NCBI GenBank assembly: GCA_023014335.1 | Contig: JAECYW010000035.1 | Location: forward strand, 372,001 to 436,000 | Origin: Galerina marginata | Taxonomy: Eukaryota; Basidiomycota; Agaricomycetes; Agaricales; Galerinaceae | DNA length: 64,000 nucleotides | Direction: 5' to 3' | Shown: positions 25,329 through 37,074 of the stretch, one piece after another | Layout: the number at the start of each line of letters is the position of its first letter | Numbering within the stretch: the first letter of the stretch is position 1 | Notes under the pieces: model-generated | What the model saw: the letters and a program-made list of their open reading frames with translations, nothing else | What the model was told of the DNA's origin: nothing | The model's database searches: none | Position numbers and translations under genes: made by a program

Positions 25329-26025
25329 CGTGTCTGAGGTAGCTACGTCTTCGAAGGACCCAGAAATTAGTATGATACTATGAAGAACCCAATGCGGGTT
25401 GGTGGTCCTACTAAACTGGTTCGTCTTGGGTTCGTCCGTCCGTCTTCTATCAGTTCAAACACCAGCGAAGCCTCAAGGCTCACATAGACGTTCAAGTTGG
25501 ATCTGATTCCCGTCGGTCTGTTATTGTGCCGTGCGCCATATTTGGGTTGCTTCTCTGTGCCTCGTATTGACGTTGGCTTCGAGACCTCAAAATCGTTATC
25601 GAGAGATAATCAAGAAATGACGAGTTCTCATGCCCAAATACATGAAAGCGACTTACTGGCAGAGAAAAGCTAAATAATGTAATCCAACCTGGTAAAATTA
25701 AGGGCTCTTAGGCACTTGACCTGCTCCAAAGATCAGTGTCGATGTGGAGGAGTACTGAGTAGTGTGTAATTCACGCGACGCGTTGGGATTATAAAAGGAC
25801 CGCGTGACACATTCGTTACGGAACGGAATCGTTCAAGTTTCCCCAAGTACGTACCACCATGGCCAATCATGTCTTTCTTTCAGAGTCGGCGATATTTAAT
25901 CTCCTACATGTAGTGAGATCTCGATTATCATCTTGGTTTATCAACCGTTTTTACATAAGAAGCAATCAACGTACTTGGTCTTCGGAATCCGGATGCAACC
26001 ACAAGTCGCCTTTCCCAAGCCTCCG
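25329..26025. other. Upstream of methyltransferase gene; TATA box and short plus-strand ORF
   Basis: A TATAAAA at 25790-25796 is followed by an ATG at 25859 in a strong context (ACCACCATGG) that opens a frame MANHVFLSESAIF.... The MITE at 26026 interrupts this frame after about 56 codons. No protein family was recognised in it. The rest, 25400-25780, shows no feature. Confidence 0.35.
26020..26025. repeat. Left target-site duplication of the MITE
   Basis: CCTCCG lies directly before the left terminal inverted repeat. The same six bases follow the right one at 26445-26450, and GCA/CAG context continues beyond, as expected for a transposon target duplication. Confidence 0.65.
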
Positions 26026-26444
26026 CAGGACCCGGGAAGCTCCCGCAAGCTGGTGTCCGCGAATTTGCGTTTTTGAGGCCGAAAAATCGTCAAATCTATG
26101 TCCGTTTTTTGCGTTTTTGAGGCCCCAAATCGCAAAATTCTGTCCGCTTTTTGCGTTTTCGAGGGCCGATTAGGCCCGACCGGTACTATTTCTGGGGTAT
26201 CGGATCCGAACGGAAGCTCGCGTTATCATGACTGAACCACCCTCGCCTTTGACTGCTTCTTTGGCAATCACAAATCACCAATACAAGCGAAAAAGAGGGG
26301 AGAAAAAAAAAATTCCTTTTTCTGCCTGTCACGTGTTAAAACCTCTGTCCGAAAGTGCGTTTTTGAGGGCGTCGACCTTGCGTTTTTGAGGCCGATTTTT
26401 GGGATTTTAGCGGACACCAAATATAGGGAGCTTCCCGGGTCCTG
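26026..26444. mobile_element. Non-autonomous DNA transposon (MITE), 419 bp
   Basis: Both ends carry a perfect 19-bp terminal inverted repeat starting CAGGACCCGGGAAGC. The inverted repeat resumes after a six-base difference with TGGTGTCCGC on both ends. A six-base direct repeat CCTCCG flanks it. Inside, TGTCCG followed by a TGCGTTTTTGAGGCC-like block is repeated at 26054, 26099 and 26141 (spacing 45 and 42 bp), and similar blocks recur near 26346 and 26375. No ORF of transposase type is present, so it must be mobilised in trans. CAG...CTG ends recall hAT or related elements, but a six-base duplication is not typical of hAT, so the superfamily stays open. Confidence 0.78.
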
Positions 26445-26820
26445 CCTCCGCAGTTCCGCTGAAAGCATTCTTATTCTATCTTAACCTGCACAACATACGG
26501 TAAGAGTTCTCAGATGACTTGGAATTTGAATCTAATGAGGAAAGACCCCGTTAGAAGCTGCATACTTGACATAACTCCAAACGCACGTACGCGCCCAAGA
26601 TAAAGGAAACATTTGCGATGTCAGGCAGCAAGTTCAACCACTCGCAACTATATGGCCTCCGATACCTATGTCTTTTGGTGGCTGAGAACAGGTTCAGTTT
26701 CACTGGGCACTTCTTAACCTGGTCTGGATACATCCCAGTATCGCACCGAACTGAAATTATTATAAGGTCTTTATCATTGACGAGAAGTGCCCCCCATCCC
26801 CCAGAAATCTACCTGTTAAC

Positions 26821-29020
26821 ATGTCTTCATATTTCCAACCCAAAGAGCACGTCAAGTATCGTATCATGAATGTGGATTATGGTACTTTTGTTCAACGGCG
26901 CAACGCTGATGATGACCTCGTAATTCGGCCCAAGAAGCAAGACGCTCTCCAACACGCGAGTATCTGTTTCAGCTCCCACTTATGCCTCTAATCCTAACGT
27001 CGACCTATTCTCCACAGTGGGTATTTGTTAAGATCCAGGAAACGCCACCTCTCTATGAAATCAGGGACCCGGATCCAAACGAGACAACGATGCTCTATGG
27101 CCAGCTCAGCCCTAGCCCGGGCCTCAAAGCCTCAGACGGAACAAGCCCTCAAGCTGAAAAGAATTGGTCGTTCGTTACAGACCACCTGTCTGGAAATCGT
27201 ACCTAGTCAGTGTCTCGCTTGCGCTAAATGCTTCGCCATCTCATTGTACTGCTATAGTATTGTTAGCAATACCCAGGGGAGGAAACCCTGCATGATGTAC
27301 TTGGATGAAGGCGGTGCTGTGCGTTTCTCATCATCCAGCGTTTCTTATAATATCTACTTATCTCACTTATCTTAGCTGAGCATTGAACAGTTGAAGAAAA
27401 GCGTGAGCCAGCTCAAGACAGAGGTATTACATCTAAGTCCGAGCATCTGATTTGTTGAATTAACGCTATGGGTAGATAAAAGATGAAGGTTATCAATGGG
27501 AAATCACCGAGGTGAATCCATCATCACTTCCCGAGGGCAGCAATCAAAATTATCGAATCCGTACCCTTGTCGGAGAAGCCCTTCAATTAGACGCAGCACA
27601 TAAGATTACCCTCGACAAACAAGACCGTAGAGGAAACCATCGCACTGTGCGTCATCTATTTAGTTTTGCAAAAGCGCCAATTCTCACCTTGACCATATCA
27701 GTGGGCTATCGAAAACATAGGAAATGGCTCCTGCACTATTTTCAACGTGGAGGCAAAGCTGTTCCTTGCCACCAAGGATAAGGGATCTCTGGATTGGGAA
27801 CCCTCACTTTCCGATAAGCCTGACATATGGATTATCCAACCGACAAGCGATTTCACCTATTCGTAAGCTCTTGATCTCTACGATCAGTGTTCTTCTCTCA
27901 TTCGACAGCACACAGTATCGGCGTCGAACGCAACATTCTTGTCAACACTAAACCGACGTTACAGTCCCTCTCTCTTGCCCTCGATCGAGGTAACGTACGT
28001 GGATTTGAGTTCTTCATTGTACACGCATAAAACGCTAACTTGACATTGACATTTAAGGCCATCTTGAAGGCCAAAAAAGTAAGCCATTAATTTATCTAGA
28101 CCGTCAACGTCAATTGATTTATCTTCCGTCATAGCCTGCGCATAATCAAATATGGCTCATCGAACCCGAGGACGCAGCGATAAACGTTCCTGACGACCAC
28201 AATCAGGGGGACGGGGGTAAGGAAGTTGCTCCTGGCTTGGTCGCCGGGGACTACAAGCTCAGGAACACGGATGGACGAAAATTCTACGTCAGTGTTACTC
28301 GAAACCCATCGAATAATACCTTCGACATTGCGTCAGATGGAGAGCAAAGGGCAAGCAAGGTGATACTATGTCGTGGTTTCTCTCTGGCAGAACTGATACC
28401 GAAGTTTTTAGTTCAAAGTCGAGGTCAAGGGGGAGGGTGTCGTGATTTACTGCCTACTCAATAGGTTGAAGGTGTACCTCGTTGCCACGGCGGGCAAGGC
28501 TACAGGGCAAGTCAATAACGAATTTGTGTGGAAGATCACACAAGGAAGCACCGCTAAGCAGTACTACATATCGTACGACTTTTTGAAATTCTACAACTGG
28601 AAACTTCTCTAACATACTCTTAACGCCAGCGACGATAGCAACAAAGTTCTCACTTCCCCAACTGACATTGGTGTCGCTGTATGTATTTAGTCCTTGTCTC
28701 TCAGTCTTCAACCCAATCTGACCGAAGATCCTATAGTTTACACTCGCAGCACAGGGTCAAGCGAATCAACAGTGGGAGTTTGCTTTGTAGGCCTAACCAT
28801 TCTTATGACTTTTGGCATGTTTTTGTATACCGCAACGTAATTCATCGTTCTTCTGGAATATCTTAACAGCAACACGAACGGCGAAGACTCATCGACCCTT
28901 TGCCTGCCAGGTTCCGCAAGTCATAGCCTCCACCGTGTCGATGTTGGGCACCTTGCAGAAATAAATAATGGGGCACAAAGTTGGGTGTCCTGCCTATACA
29001 CGCTCTATAGTAATACATAG
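26821..29020 (+). CDS. Multi-repeat ricin-B-like beta-trefoil protein
   Basis: The start is the ATG at 26821 (MSSYFQPKEHVKYRI). Reading through about nine short introns gives roughly 430 residues made of a recurring beta-trefoil-type unit: an aromatic W-x-(F/I) strand then a Y-x-I/L strand. Examples are WVFVKIQETPPLYEI, YQWEITEVNPSSL with YRIRTLVGEAL, WAIENIGNGSCTIF, IWLIEPEDAAI with YKLRNTDGRKFY, FVWKITQGSTAKQYYI and QQWEFA. No signal peptide is seen, so it is probably cytosolic, like many mushroom lectins and trefoil inhibitors. The first intron has a GC donor (26956) and one join near 27194 uses a weak donor. It ends LYSNT with TAG at 29018-29020. Function (lectin, inhibitor or other) cannot be decided. 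Confidence 0.62.
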
Positions 29021-29043
29021 GTTCCTTCACTGAGTCACATCAT

Positions 29044-30233
29044 CTATGGTTCTGGAGGTTTCTTAACCGCTCCATTGATGAAGATAGCTGGACCTTTAGG
29101 CATTTCGCTGATGGCCTGTTTCGTCTGTTCGTCGAGAATAGGTTCGTCCCCGAACTTCCAGGGCAATTCCCCGCCATATACGGCTGGAAGATCTTGGGGA
29201 TGGATGAGTTCAACTAGTGACGATCCAGGGTCTTTCCCCAACACGTGGATCTTTTGGCGAGTTCCCTCGTCAAACCAGCCCTTTGTGGGGTGAATGTCAT
29301 GATCAGACATTCCGAAATCGTTTTTGCGGAAATCCTACCTTGATCCAGTTCCAAATGGTAGGGAAGAACGACGGTGAGTTGATGATTGCTATGTGATGGA
29401 GTGTTTCGGGGTAGTTGGCGGTGGAGAGTCGAGAAGCTTCTTGGAGATGGTGACGAAGTTTCCACATTGCACTGAAAGAGACGCTCTCCAGGTCGATGAT
29501 CGTGGTCGTGGATGTTACGGGGATCGGGGCGGTGGCGCGCGGCAGATTGGAGCAGAGAGGGAACGTGAAACGGGTCATAAGTTCATATAGGACGACGCTG
29601 AGTAGGCAGAATCCTTGGTTACCTAGCTGGTTCCAATGATAGGACGACGTACATTCTATTATATCTAGTCTCCGCGGGTACCGCGTCTAATTCGTGCTGA
29701 ATAGTTTCTAGAGAAGCCAAGCGGTAGACATAGAGAGGAAGCCCGAGCTGACGATGACCAGGAACAGAATGTGTTTGAGCCGGAAATTCTTTGAGAGCCT
29801 AACCCTGTACACACCTTATCTCGCCGACCCGTCCAACGTGGGTAGAAGCGCTTCGAGTGATCGATATCTTCGGCGCTAGCCTCGTAAAACAAGTTGGAAA
29901 CATCGTGTTTCTTTCTCCAGTTCTCCGCATCCGTGAATTGCTTCTGCGCCGCTGCTGGATTGAAGCTCCTCGCTCGGAGAAAACGACTGTTGGAAGTCAT
30001 CGAAAGCAATCAATCCTGAGGTTGGTGTTCGACCCACGCAAAAAATATACGCACAGTAATGTCGGATCGTCATGCGAAGCTTCCTGGTCTTCTGTTGGAG
30101 GAGTGTATAAGTTTGCCTTGGCCAGATTGTCCTTGAATGCGGTAAAGGCTTGCTCTTGGTCCGCAGTAAGGTTTCCAAGGTGTCCTCTGAGTTGGTAGGA
30201 AAAATCCGATTCGGGACTGCTCATCTCCCCCAT
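29044..30233 (-). CDS. Sec14/CRAL-TRIO lipid-binding protein
   Basis: Cytosolic phosphatidylinositol/phosphatidylcholine transfer protein family. Start at ATG 30233 (MGEMSS; a second Met lies three codons on). The CRAL-TRIO N-domain has RFLRARSFNPAAAQKQFTDA. The lipid pocket domain shows GLPLYVYRLAS, TTIIDLESVSFSAMW, NYPETLHHIAIINSPSFF and IHVLGKD, followed by DLPAVYGGELPW, the family end motif. It stops at 29044 after VKKPPEP. It is convergent with the trefoil gene; the stops are 24 bp apart, so the transcripts must overlap. Length is about 325 residues, normal for Sec14 homologs. Confidence 0.88.
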
Positions 30234-30239
30234 GTCGGT

Positions 30240-31332
30240 GTTAACCGTGAAGACTGCACAAGCCGCGGGCTGAACGATGAGGTTCGCGCACTACAGCAGG
30301 TGCAAGTGGTTAAAACACGTTGACGGTTGCTTTCAAGCCATGTTACATACCCAACACAGTGAAAGGTGCCTAAAAATATATCAACGTCCGCATGCATCGG
30401 TAGCAAAAGGATGGTAGACGATCATTGCAATCCGCTTGTCATTCGTTCGCTCAGTAATGATGGACATTGACACAATCCCTCCCGTTTGCAATACAACCCC
30501 GAAAAGAAGGGTAGAGAGTTGGTCTCCAGCTGCGTTCAGGAGGGTTCAGTTCAGGCAGTGACCACTGGCAGGTGCCCTTTTGAATGGTGGACGACAAAAA
30601 TCTGCCGCAAGCAAGCCACAAGGCATTGTACTACAAACTATCTGCGTACACATATGGCTCACTTTTTCCTAGTTTTACGGGAAGCGTGCAACTTCTTGTC
30701 GACTATTTGGGCAGGTTGAAAGAACGATTTCAGAATTTCTTCATCCCCGAATTGGTAACTTTCGACTCGATAAGCGGGAAACAAGTGGATATTATTTGGC
30801 TTTGTTTGACGACATGTCAGTCTGGCAGTGCTCGCTGACTTTAGATCTTATCGACTTCCAGTGGTTTGGTTTTCAAGTTGGGCTACATCCACGAACCCTG
30901 TTAGAGTGCCTGGACATGGACCTAGACCTTGTGCTTTTGTGTTAAGTATCTCTACAGGAGACTCGGCTGGGTCAACGGCTCAACGTTGCTCCAATATGTA
31001 TTCGAGTCAGTTGAGTGTCTATCTTTTTCTAAGTTCTGCTTTCTTCTAAACTTCCTTCTATTTATCTACCGAAGTAGACCTGGAAAACCCACCCCACACC
31101 ATCATTGCAGGGTGGGAATCGGTGGGTTTTCGGCCAGACTAATTGATCATAATATATAAGCAATTGAGTCCATCTAAACCCAGCCTCCGCTATAACTTGG
31201 TTACAAAACCTGCTCCCCGAATTCCTCCTCAAGTTCTACCTGCTTTGAGCATCCGTAGCATGTAAACAACATAATCCAACTTCTTATGTTAGCTCTTACT
31301 GATTTAGAACCCATGTTTAGACTCACCGTATA
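30240..31332 (+). other. Low-confidence coding fragment in intergenic region
   Basis: Upstream of the Sec14 gene and of the F-box gene. A plus-strand stretch about 30680-30830 reads FYGKRATSCRLFGQ, then ISEFLHPRIGNFRLDKRE, then YYLALFDD, and a frame opens at 30486 (MQYNPEKKGRE). These do not join into one convincing model and no family is recognised. It may be a relic of a gene or an unusual short gene. Two copies of a CCCACC-like short repeat lie at 31085-31130. Confidence 0.25.
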
Positions 31333-32505
31333 ATGCTTGTCATTATCCGCGCATTTGGGCAATCACGCTTCCTTATATTTCCCCAGGAATTGACGGACCA
31401 GATCATCGAGGAACTCCAGGACGACATAGTAGCTTTGAAATCTTGCAGCATTGTTTGCCGGTCCTGGTCATTCTCCAGCCGTGCCCATTTATTCCGGAAG
31501 TTGATTTTCACGCGAAATAATGCTGCTCAGCTCTCAACTTTCATCACCAGGCCTCCACGTTCTACCATACCACCATACGTCAGAAGGATTGAATTTCGTG
31601 GCGCCCAGTTCCTCTTTGGACCCGAATCCCATTTCCTTGGTCATTTCTCCTCGAGGGTCACACATCTACATTTCCGTGATATCGTTTTCGGCAGCCTCCT
31701 CGCTCTCCTAGACGTTGTATGCAAATTCCCAGTCCTGCAGTCCCTTGGTCTAGACAACGTAAAATGGGCTAGCCCTGACCCGTCAGACCAGAAGAAAATT
31801 CAGAGACAGGCCCTATCCCTTTCTATGGTTCATATGCGACTATATCACATCCCATTTCGGAGTTTTATGATTTGGTTGATGTCGCATGCGAAGTTTCCTA
31901 CAGTTCCTTCTCTAGAGATTGGACCACTAGAAGAGCCCGACATTCCATATACTGGCAGCTACATGGCGTCAATTGGCTCGAACCTTCAATACCTGTCTTT
32001 TTCTTTCGGCTTCGGTGAAAACGGACATATTTGCTCGTACGAGCTCCTCCGCAAGATGGATCAAGAGAAACCCGAGCCAGACGACTCGTCAATCAGTCCA
32101 ATCGCCTACCACTACTGGAAGGTCTTTGGTATATCTGCCTGCGATCGATTGGCTTGTTTTACGAGCCTCCGTATGCTTCGTATCGACGGTTTCCTAGATT
32201 CTTCGGCGATCCACCAGAGTACCGCTTTATTTTGGGCTCCCCGGGCGCTTGCTTCCATTAGGTCATATAATATCAGACGTATAATTTTGGGTCTTAAGCT
32301 TTCAAGAGCTGGCGAACTAGATGCGTATAATGTCAACTGGAAATTCTTGGATGTGACGCTCATGAGCGACGCTTACGCAAATCTGCGCTCCGTGGAGTTT
32401 GAGGTTGATGGCAGGGTCAATATAGACGGGGTTGCAGGCCTTTTGGAGGTCAGACTTCCAAAGGTCGCTAGTCGTGGACTCCTTCGTTTTTTTAGACCAG
32501 TGTAG
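31333..32505 (+). CDS. F-box protein (single exon)
   Basis: One uninterrupted frame of 390 residues from ATG 31333. Residues 16-60 form the F-box: FPQELTDQIIEELQDD, then LKSCSIVCRSW and HLFRKLIF, as in fungal SCF substrate receptors that bind Skp1. The rest has leucine-rich repeat-like strands (VTHLHFRDIVF, LQSLGLDNVKW, LQYLSFSFGF, LRMLRIDGF, LRSVEFEVDG), the usual substrate-binding half in Agaricomycete F-box families. It ends RFFRPV at 32505. F-box proteins of this form are highly expanded in mushrooms, and most have no known substrate. Confidence 0.85.
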   Translation: MLVIIRAFGQSRFLIFPQELTDQIIEELQDDIVALKSCSIVCRSWSFSSRAHLFRKLIFTRNNAAQLSTFITRPPRSTIPPYVRRIEFRGAQFLFGPESHFLGHFSSRVTHLHFRDIVFGSLLALLDVVCKFPVLQSLGLDNVKWASPDPSDQKKIQRQALSLSMVHMRLYHIPFRSFMIWLMSHAKFPTVPSLEIGPLEEPDIPYTGSYMASIGSNLQYLSFSFGFGENGHICSYELLRKMDQEKPEPDDSSISPIAYHYWKVFGISACDRLACFTSLRMLRIDGFLDSSAIHQSTALFWAPRALASIRSYNIRRIILGLKLSRAGELDAYNVNWKFLDVTLMSDAYANLRSVEFEVDGRVNIDGVAGLLEVRLPKVASRGLLRFFRPV

Positions 32506-32964
32506 GGACATACGTAGATTGTATATGCACGCACCCCAGGGACGATTTACATTTACATAAGATCGCCCAAGGTACGGATCGACGTCGCTGTTACGAAACA
32601 AGCGTAACCTTTTCCGGGATTTAGACTGCTTCAGGCTAGTAGATCGCCAGAAATCGCCAGCCAGTGACGGAGGTTCAACCAAAGCTCAACTTGTCAATGT
32701 AGTGTGCGACTCCCAGGACTTGGCCAAAACGAGGTTCTCTCTGAGGCTTTCTGAGAGTCTCTCTAAGTCGTACAGTCTTAACTTATGTAAACGCAATTTA
32801 AGAAATCCGTCGCGTGGTTGACGCGTGGCCCCTGAATAGCTGATTGATCACGTGCTTCTACATGACGCGTCCCTCCAGTCGACTGCGCCTTGAATATCTA
32901 CTATCATTACGCACTCGTTCTTTCTTCTTTCTTATTTTTTCCCGAATACCTCTAGATCTACACT
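32506..32964. other. Intergenic, no gene seen
   Basis: Separates the F-box gene from the PPPDE-thioredoxin gene. Contains short repeated CTCTCTGAGG/CTTTCTGAGAG segments around 32735-32765 and a pyrimidine-rich tract just before the next ATG. No clear TATA box. Confidence 0.5.
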
Positions 32965-35407
32965 ATGCCGAATCCCGTAAAATTATACGTCTACGATCTC
33001 AGCAATGGCATGGCCCGTCAACTCTCTCGACAACTGACTGGTAGACAGATAGATGGAATATGGTACGGCTCAGTTGTTCAATTCCATGGTTTTCTTGGAA
33101 ATTCACCAGTTTTTCAAACGATGTTAGGCACACCTCTATTGTTGTGTTCGGGAAGGAGGTTTTCTATGGTCAAGGGATCAGCACAACTGCTCCTGGACGG
33201 TCGCATGCAAGTGCCTTCTCAGGTCCTCCTTAACTACCTACTTATGACGATTGTCCCTCGAAATATAGCATGGAAAACCCCTACAAGTTATAGATTTGGG
33301 AGAAACTGCGATAGATGAAGAAACTTTCAATGATTATTTGCAGGAGATCAGAGAACACTATACTGCTGACAAGGTTCGTTATACATGACACCATGCTTAT
33401 CTTGAGTACTCACGGAAATCCAGTACCACCTCCTAGGTATTTTACCTACTAACACAGCTTGTTATGAACACTCATTCCCAAGATAGAATTTAACTGTAAT
33501 TCATTCACTGATGATTGTGTTGGTTTTTTAACGGGCGGAAGCATTCCGTCGTTCATAAAAGGTATGTGTTTAAAGTTCGACATCGATCTACATATACTCA
33601 CACCAGCTCTAAAGATCTTCCCACTGATTTCTTATCAACGCCTTTTGGTGCTGCCTTGCGTCCAACCATCGACTCCATGTACCGTCGACCAAGTGGAAGA
33701 GCTGCGCCTCCTGCACCGCCTCCAGCAGTAGCAGCTAACGCATCCCCAAACCCTCAGCTTGCCGCATCTATCATTCAAGCCGTAGCAGCTCAAGCACAAG
33801 CTCAGGCGACTGGACAGAATGGACATGCTCAAGGAGGTGCCCGTGCAACGGAATCTTTGACATCACCAGTCCATATAATTACCAATCCAGCCTCTTTCAA
33901 CAACTTCGTGAAAACCCACAGAGCGGCGGTAGCTTTCTTTACGAGCGAGACGTGTCCTCCATGTAAAATGATCGAGCCAGTCCTGGAACGCCTTTCTGAA
34001 GAGAAAGGTTTGCAAAATGGAGCCAATGGAGCCGGGTTCGCAAAGATCGACATTGACGTCGGCATGGGACAGAATCTCGCAGCTGAATGGAATGTCCGGG
34101 CAACTCCTACTTTCATGTTTTTCTTAGATGGGAAGAAGGTATGTAATGCATTCTAATATCGGCTCGTGTTTAAATTGTGCCCCGATTTTATATAGCTTGA
34201 TGAGCTCAAAGGAGCAGATGCGAATGAGTTGAGGACTCAAGTTGACCTCTTACTTTTCCAAGCTTATCCACGTGAGCCAAGTTCTGTTCCTGTTCAAAGT
34301 TTTGCAAACCTGATTTCATTCCAGCACACCCACACACGTCTACGCCAATGCCTGTTATTCAAGCCCTTTCCATGAATCCCATCATCTTCTCCCAAGTGCC
34401 ACCTATTGAAACTGTGCTGGCCAAGTTATCTGCGTTTATTGACGAACAACCGACCTGGCCAGCTTCGGCACAGCAAACTAAAACAGAAGTAAAGGGTGTT
34501 GTATCGAAAACAGTGCTTCCTTACTTCAAATCACGCTTCCAACCCGCTACTCCGCCCCCTCAAGTTCTTCCATCAGCTACACCTGCCATGCTTACTTCGT
34601 GGACGCAGTTGTCCGCTCTTTTGGCGTTCGCACTTCCCCTAGAATCCCTGTTCCCTCTTGTCGACATGTGGAGACTGGCCTTCTTAGACCCGGCAGTGGG
34701 ATCCTGGACTGCTTCGCTGCCGCCTGCCTCATTGACCGACCCGGTTGGCATTTTCCTTCCCAATGCTATAAGTGCGCTGGAAACGACATCGAAAGGAGCG
34801 CGGAACTATGTACTTACAGTCCTACGCCTCCTTTGTAACGCTTTCTCGAGCCCAGTGCTGGCAAAGAAGCTGCTGAGAGGGAACGAAACAAGGGATAAGA
34901 TTACCGCTGTACTTGTTCCGAGCTTGTTGCATTCAGACCCCGCTGTGCGCACGTCATCTGCCAGTCTGGCTTTTGACATTGCTGCTGTGTTACAGAAAGA
35001 AAGAGTGGAGAGTGTGAAGCTCGGGAGGGGAATCAGGGCTGACTCAGAAGAATATTTGGCAGATTGGGAGGTAGAGATGGTCAGCGCGATCTTGGAGGCG
35101 CTTGATAGGGAGAAGGAGAACGAGGAAGTTGGTCAGTGTTCGATCTCCTGTGGATCACTTACACGATCGCTCATTCGTGCTCGTTTGCCTATGTACAGCT
35201 CATCGTCTCACAGCAGCCTTGGCCTTTTATCTGCGGCTTTCTCCTCAATATGAGAGTCAGGTTAAACCACTTCTAGAGGTTCTGCAGAGCAGACAGGTGC
35301 TTAAAGGGAAGCTTGTCAAAGGTTCTGGGTGGAATGCCGAAGGCGGTATTGGGAAGAAAGATTTACGGAGACTGGTAGACGAGGTTGCAACAAAGTTGTG
35401 TGCATGA
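32965..35407 (+). CDS. PPPDE peptidase-thioredoxin-PUL fusion protein
   Basis: Three domains in one polypeptide. N-terminal PPPDE (DeSI-type deSUMOylating/deubiquitinating cysteine peptidase): KLYVYDLSNGMARQLS, catalytic His in HTSIVVFG, catalytic Cys in FNCNSFTDD, then FLTGGSIPSFI. An Ala/Gln-rich linker (residues about 165-220) follows. Thioredoxin domain: FVKTHRAAVAFFTSETCPPCKM with redox motif CPPC and ATPTFMFFLDGKK. C-terminal PUL domain (Cdc48/p97 binding in Doa1/PLAA): ARNYVLTVLRLLCNAFSS, VRTSSASLAFDIAA. It stops at 35405-35407. The third exon junction is a GC-AG intron (donor 33207). The known fungal relatives share this layout. Likely acts in SUMO/ubiquitin recycling linked to Cdc48 (inference). 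Confidence 0.9.
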
Positions 35408-35799
35408 TCTTTTTTGTATCCTAGCCTTTCCTCGTTTTGGCTTTTTAAATACCACTAGGAGTTCTTTGATAGAATATAAGGTTTATGGTCTATCGATTCT
35501 CGCTACTACTGATCCTGTTAGGGTAAGTCAACTTCAAACGAGGTTGCCAATTTTTCGTGTGTTCTGTCGACGCGAATTTGCCTGCCCTAATCACACAGAT
35601 CACGTGCCATTTAAATATCCTAGAACATCGCAAAGCCTGAAACCATCACAAAACTGGTACCACATCCTAGAAATCCCAAGTATATTGTTGGTATATTGTC
35701 AAGTCGTATAGATAGGCCGTGCGAGAGGAATTTGACTTCGCGCGCTTTTACACATCAGCCCAATTAACAAACTGCGGATTGATTAACTCAACCCTGCCT
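35408..35799. other. Convergent 3' region, no gene seen
   Basis: Both neighbours end here, the PPPDE fusion on the plus strand and the sterol isomerase on the minus. AT-rich stretches fit polyadenylation on both strands. No gene-like frame was recognised. Confidence 0.5.
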
Positions 35800-36736
<937 letters not shown>

Positions 36737-37074
36737 GGTTAGTGGGTGTAGTGGGAATGAGTGAGAGGTGGGGATGAATATTGCACGGTCGTGTGAATGC
36801 TGCTTCATAGGTCGGCCCGGCGACTACATCAACTTGCAAAGAATTGAGGACGTTCAGCGTTCAGCCTCATTGCGGTTTTTATTACAACAACTTCATGCAT
36901 TCCGAATCCAAACTTAGGAATATAGTAGTGTAGATACTTAGATATAAAGACAATTCCTTGGGTCAGTCACAGGAAACAGCCCTGATCTAGGTCTAGTCCA
37001 AGGAAAACAACAAAGCAGCCAGGTAGAAGGCAACGACTCGGAGTTGGCAACGAGGTAAGGCTGGGTATTAACGC

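Noticed and set aside
32317..32682. Minus-strand frame of 121 codons behind the F-box gene
   Set aside because: It overlaps the F-box end and has no family pattern or promoter.
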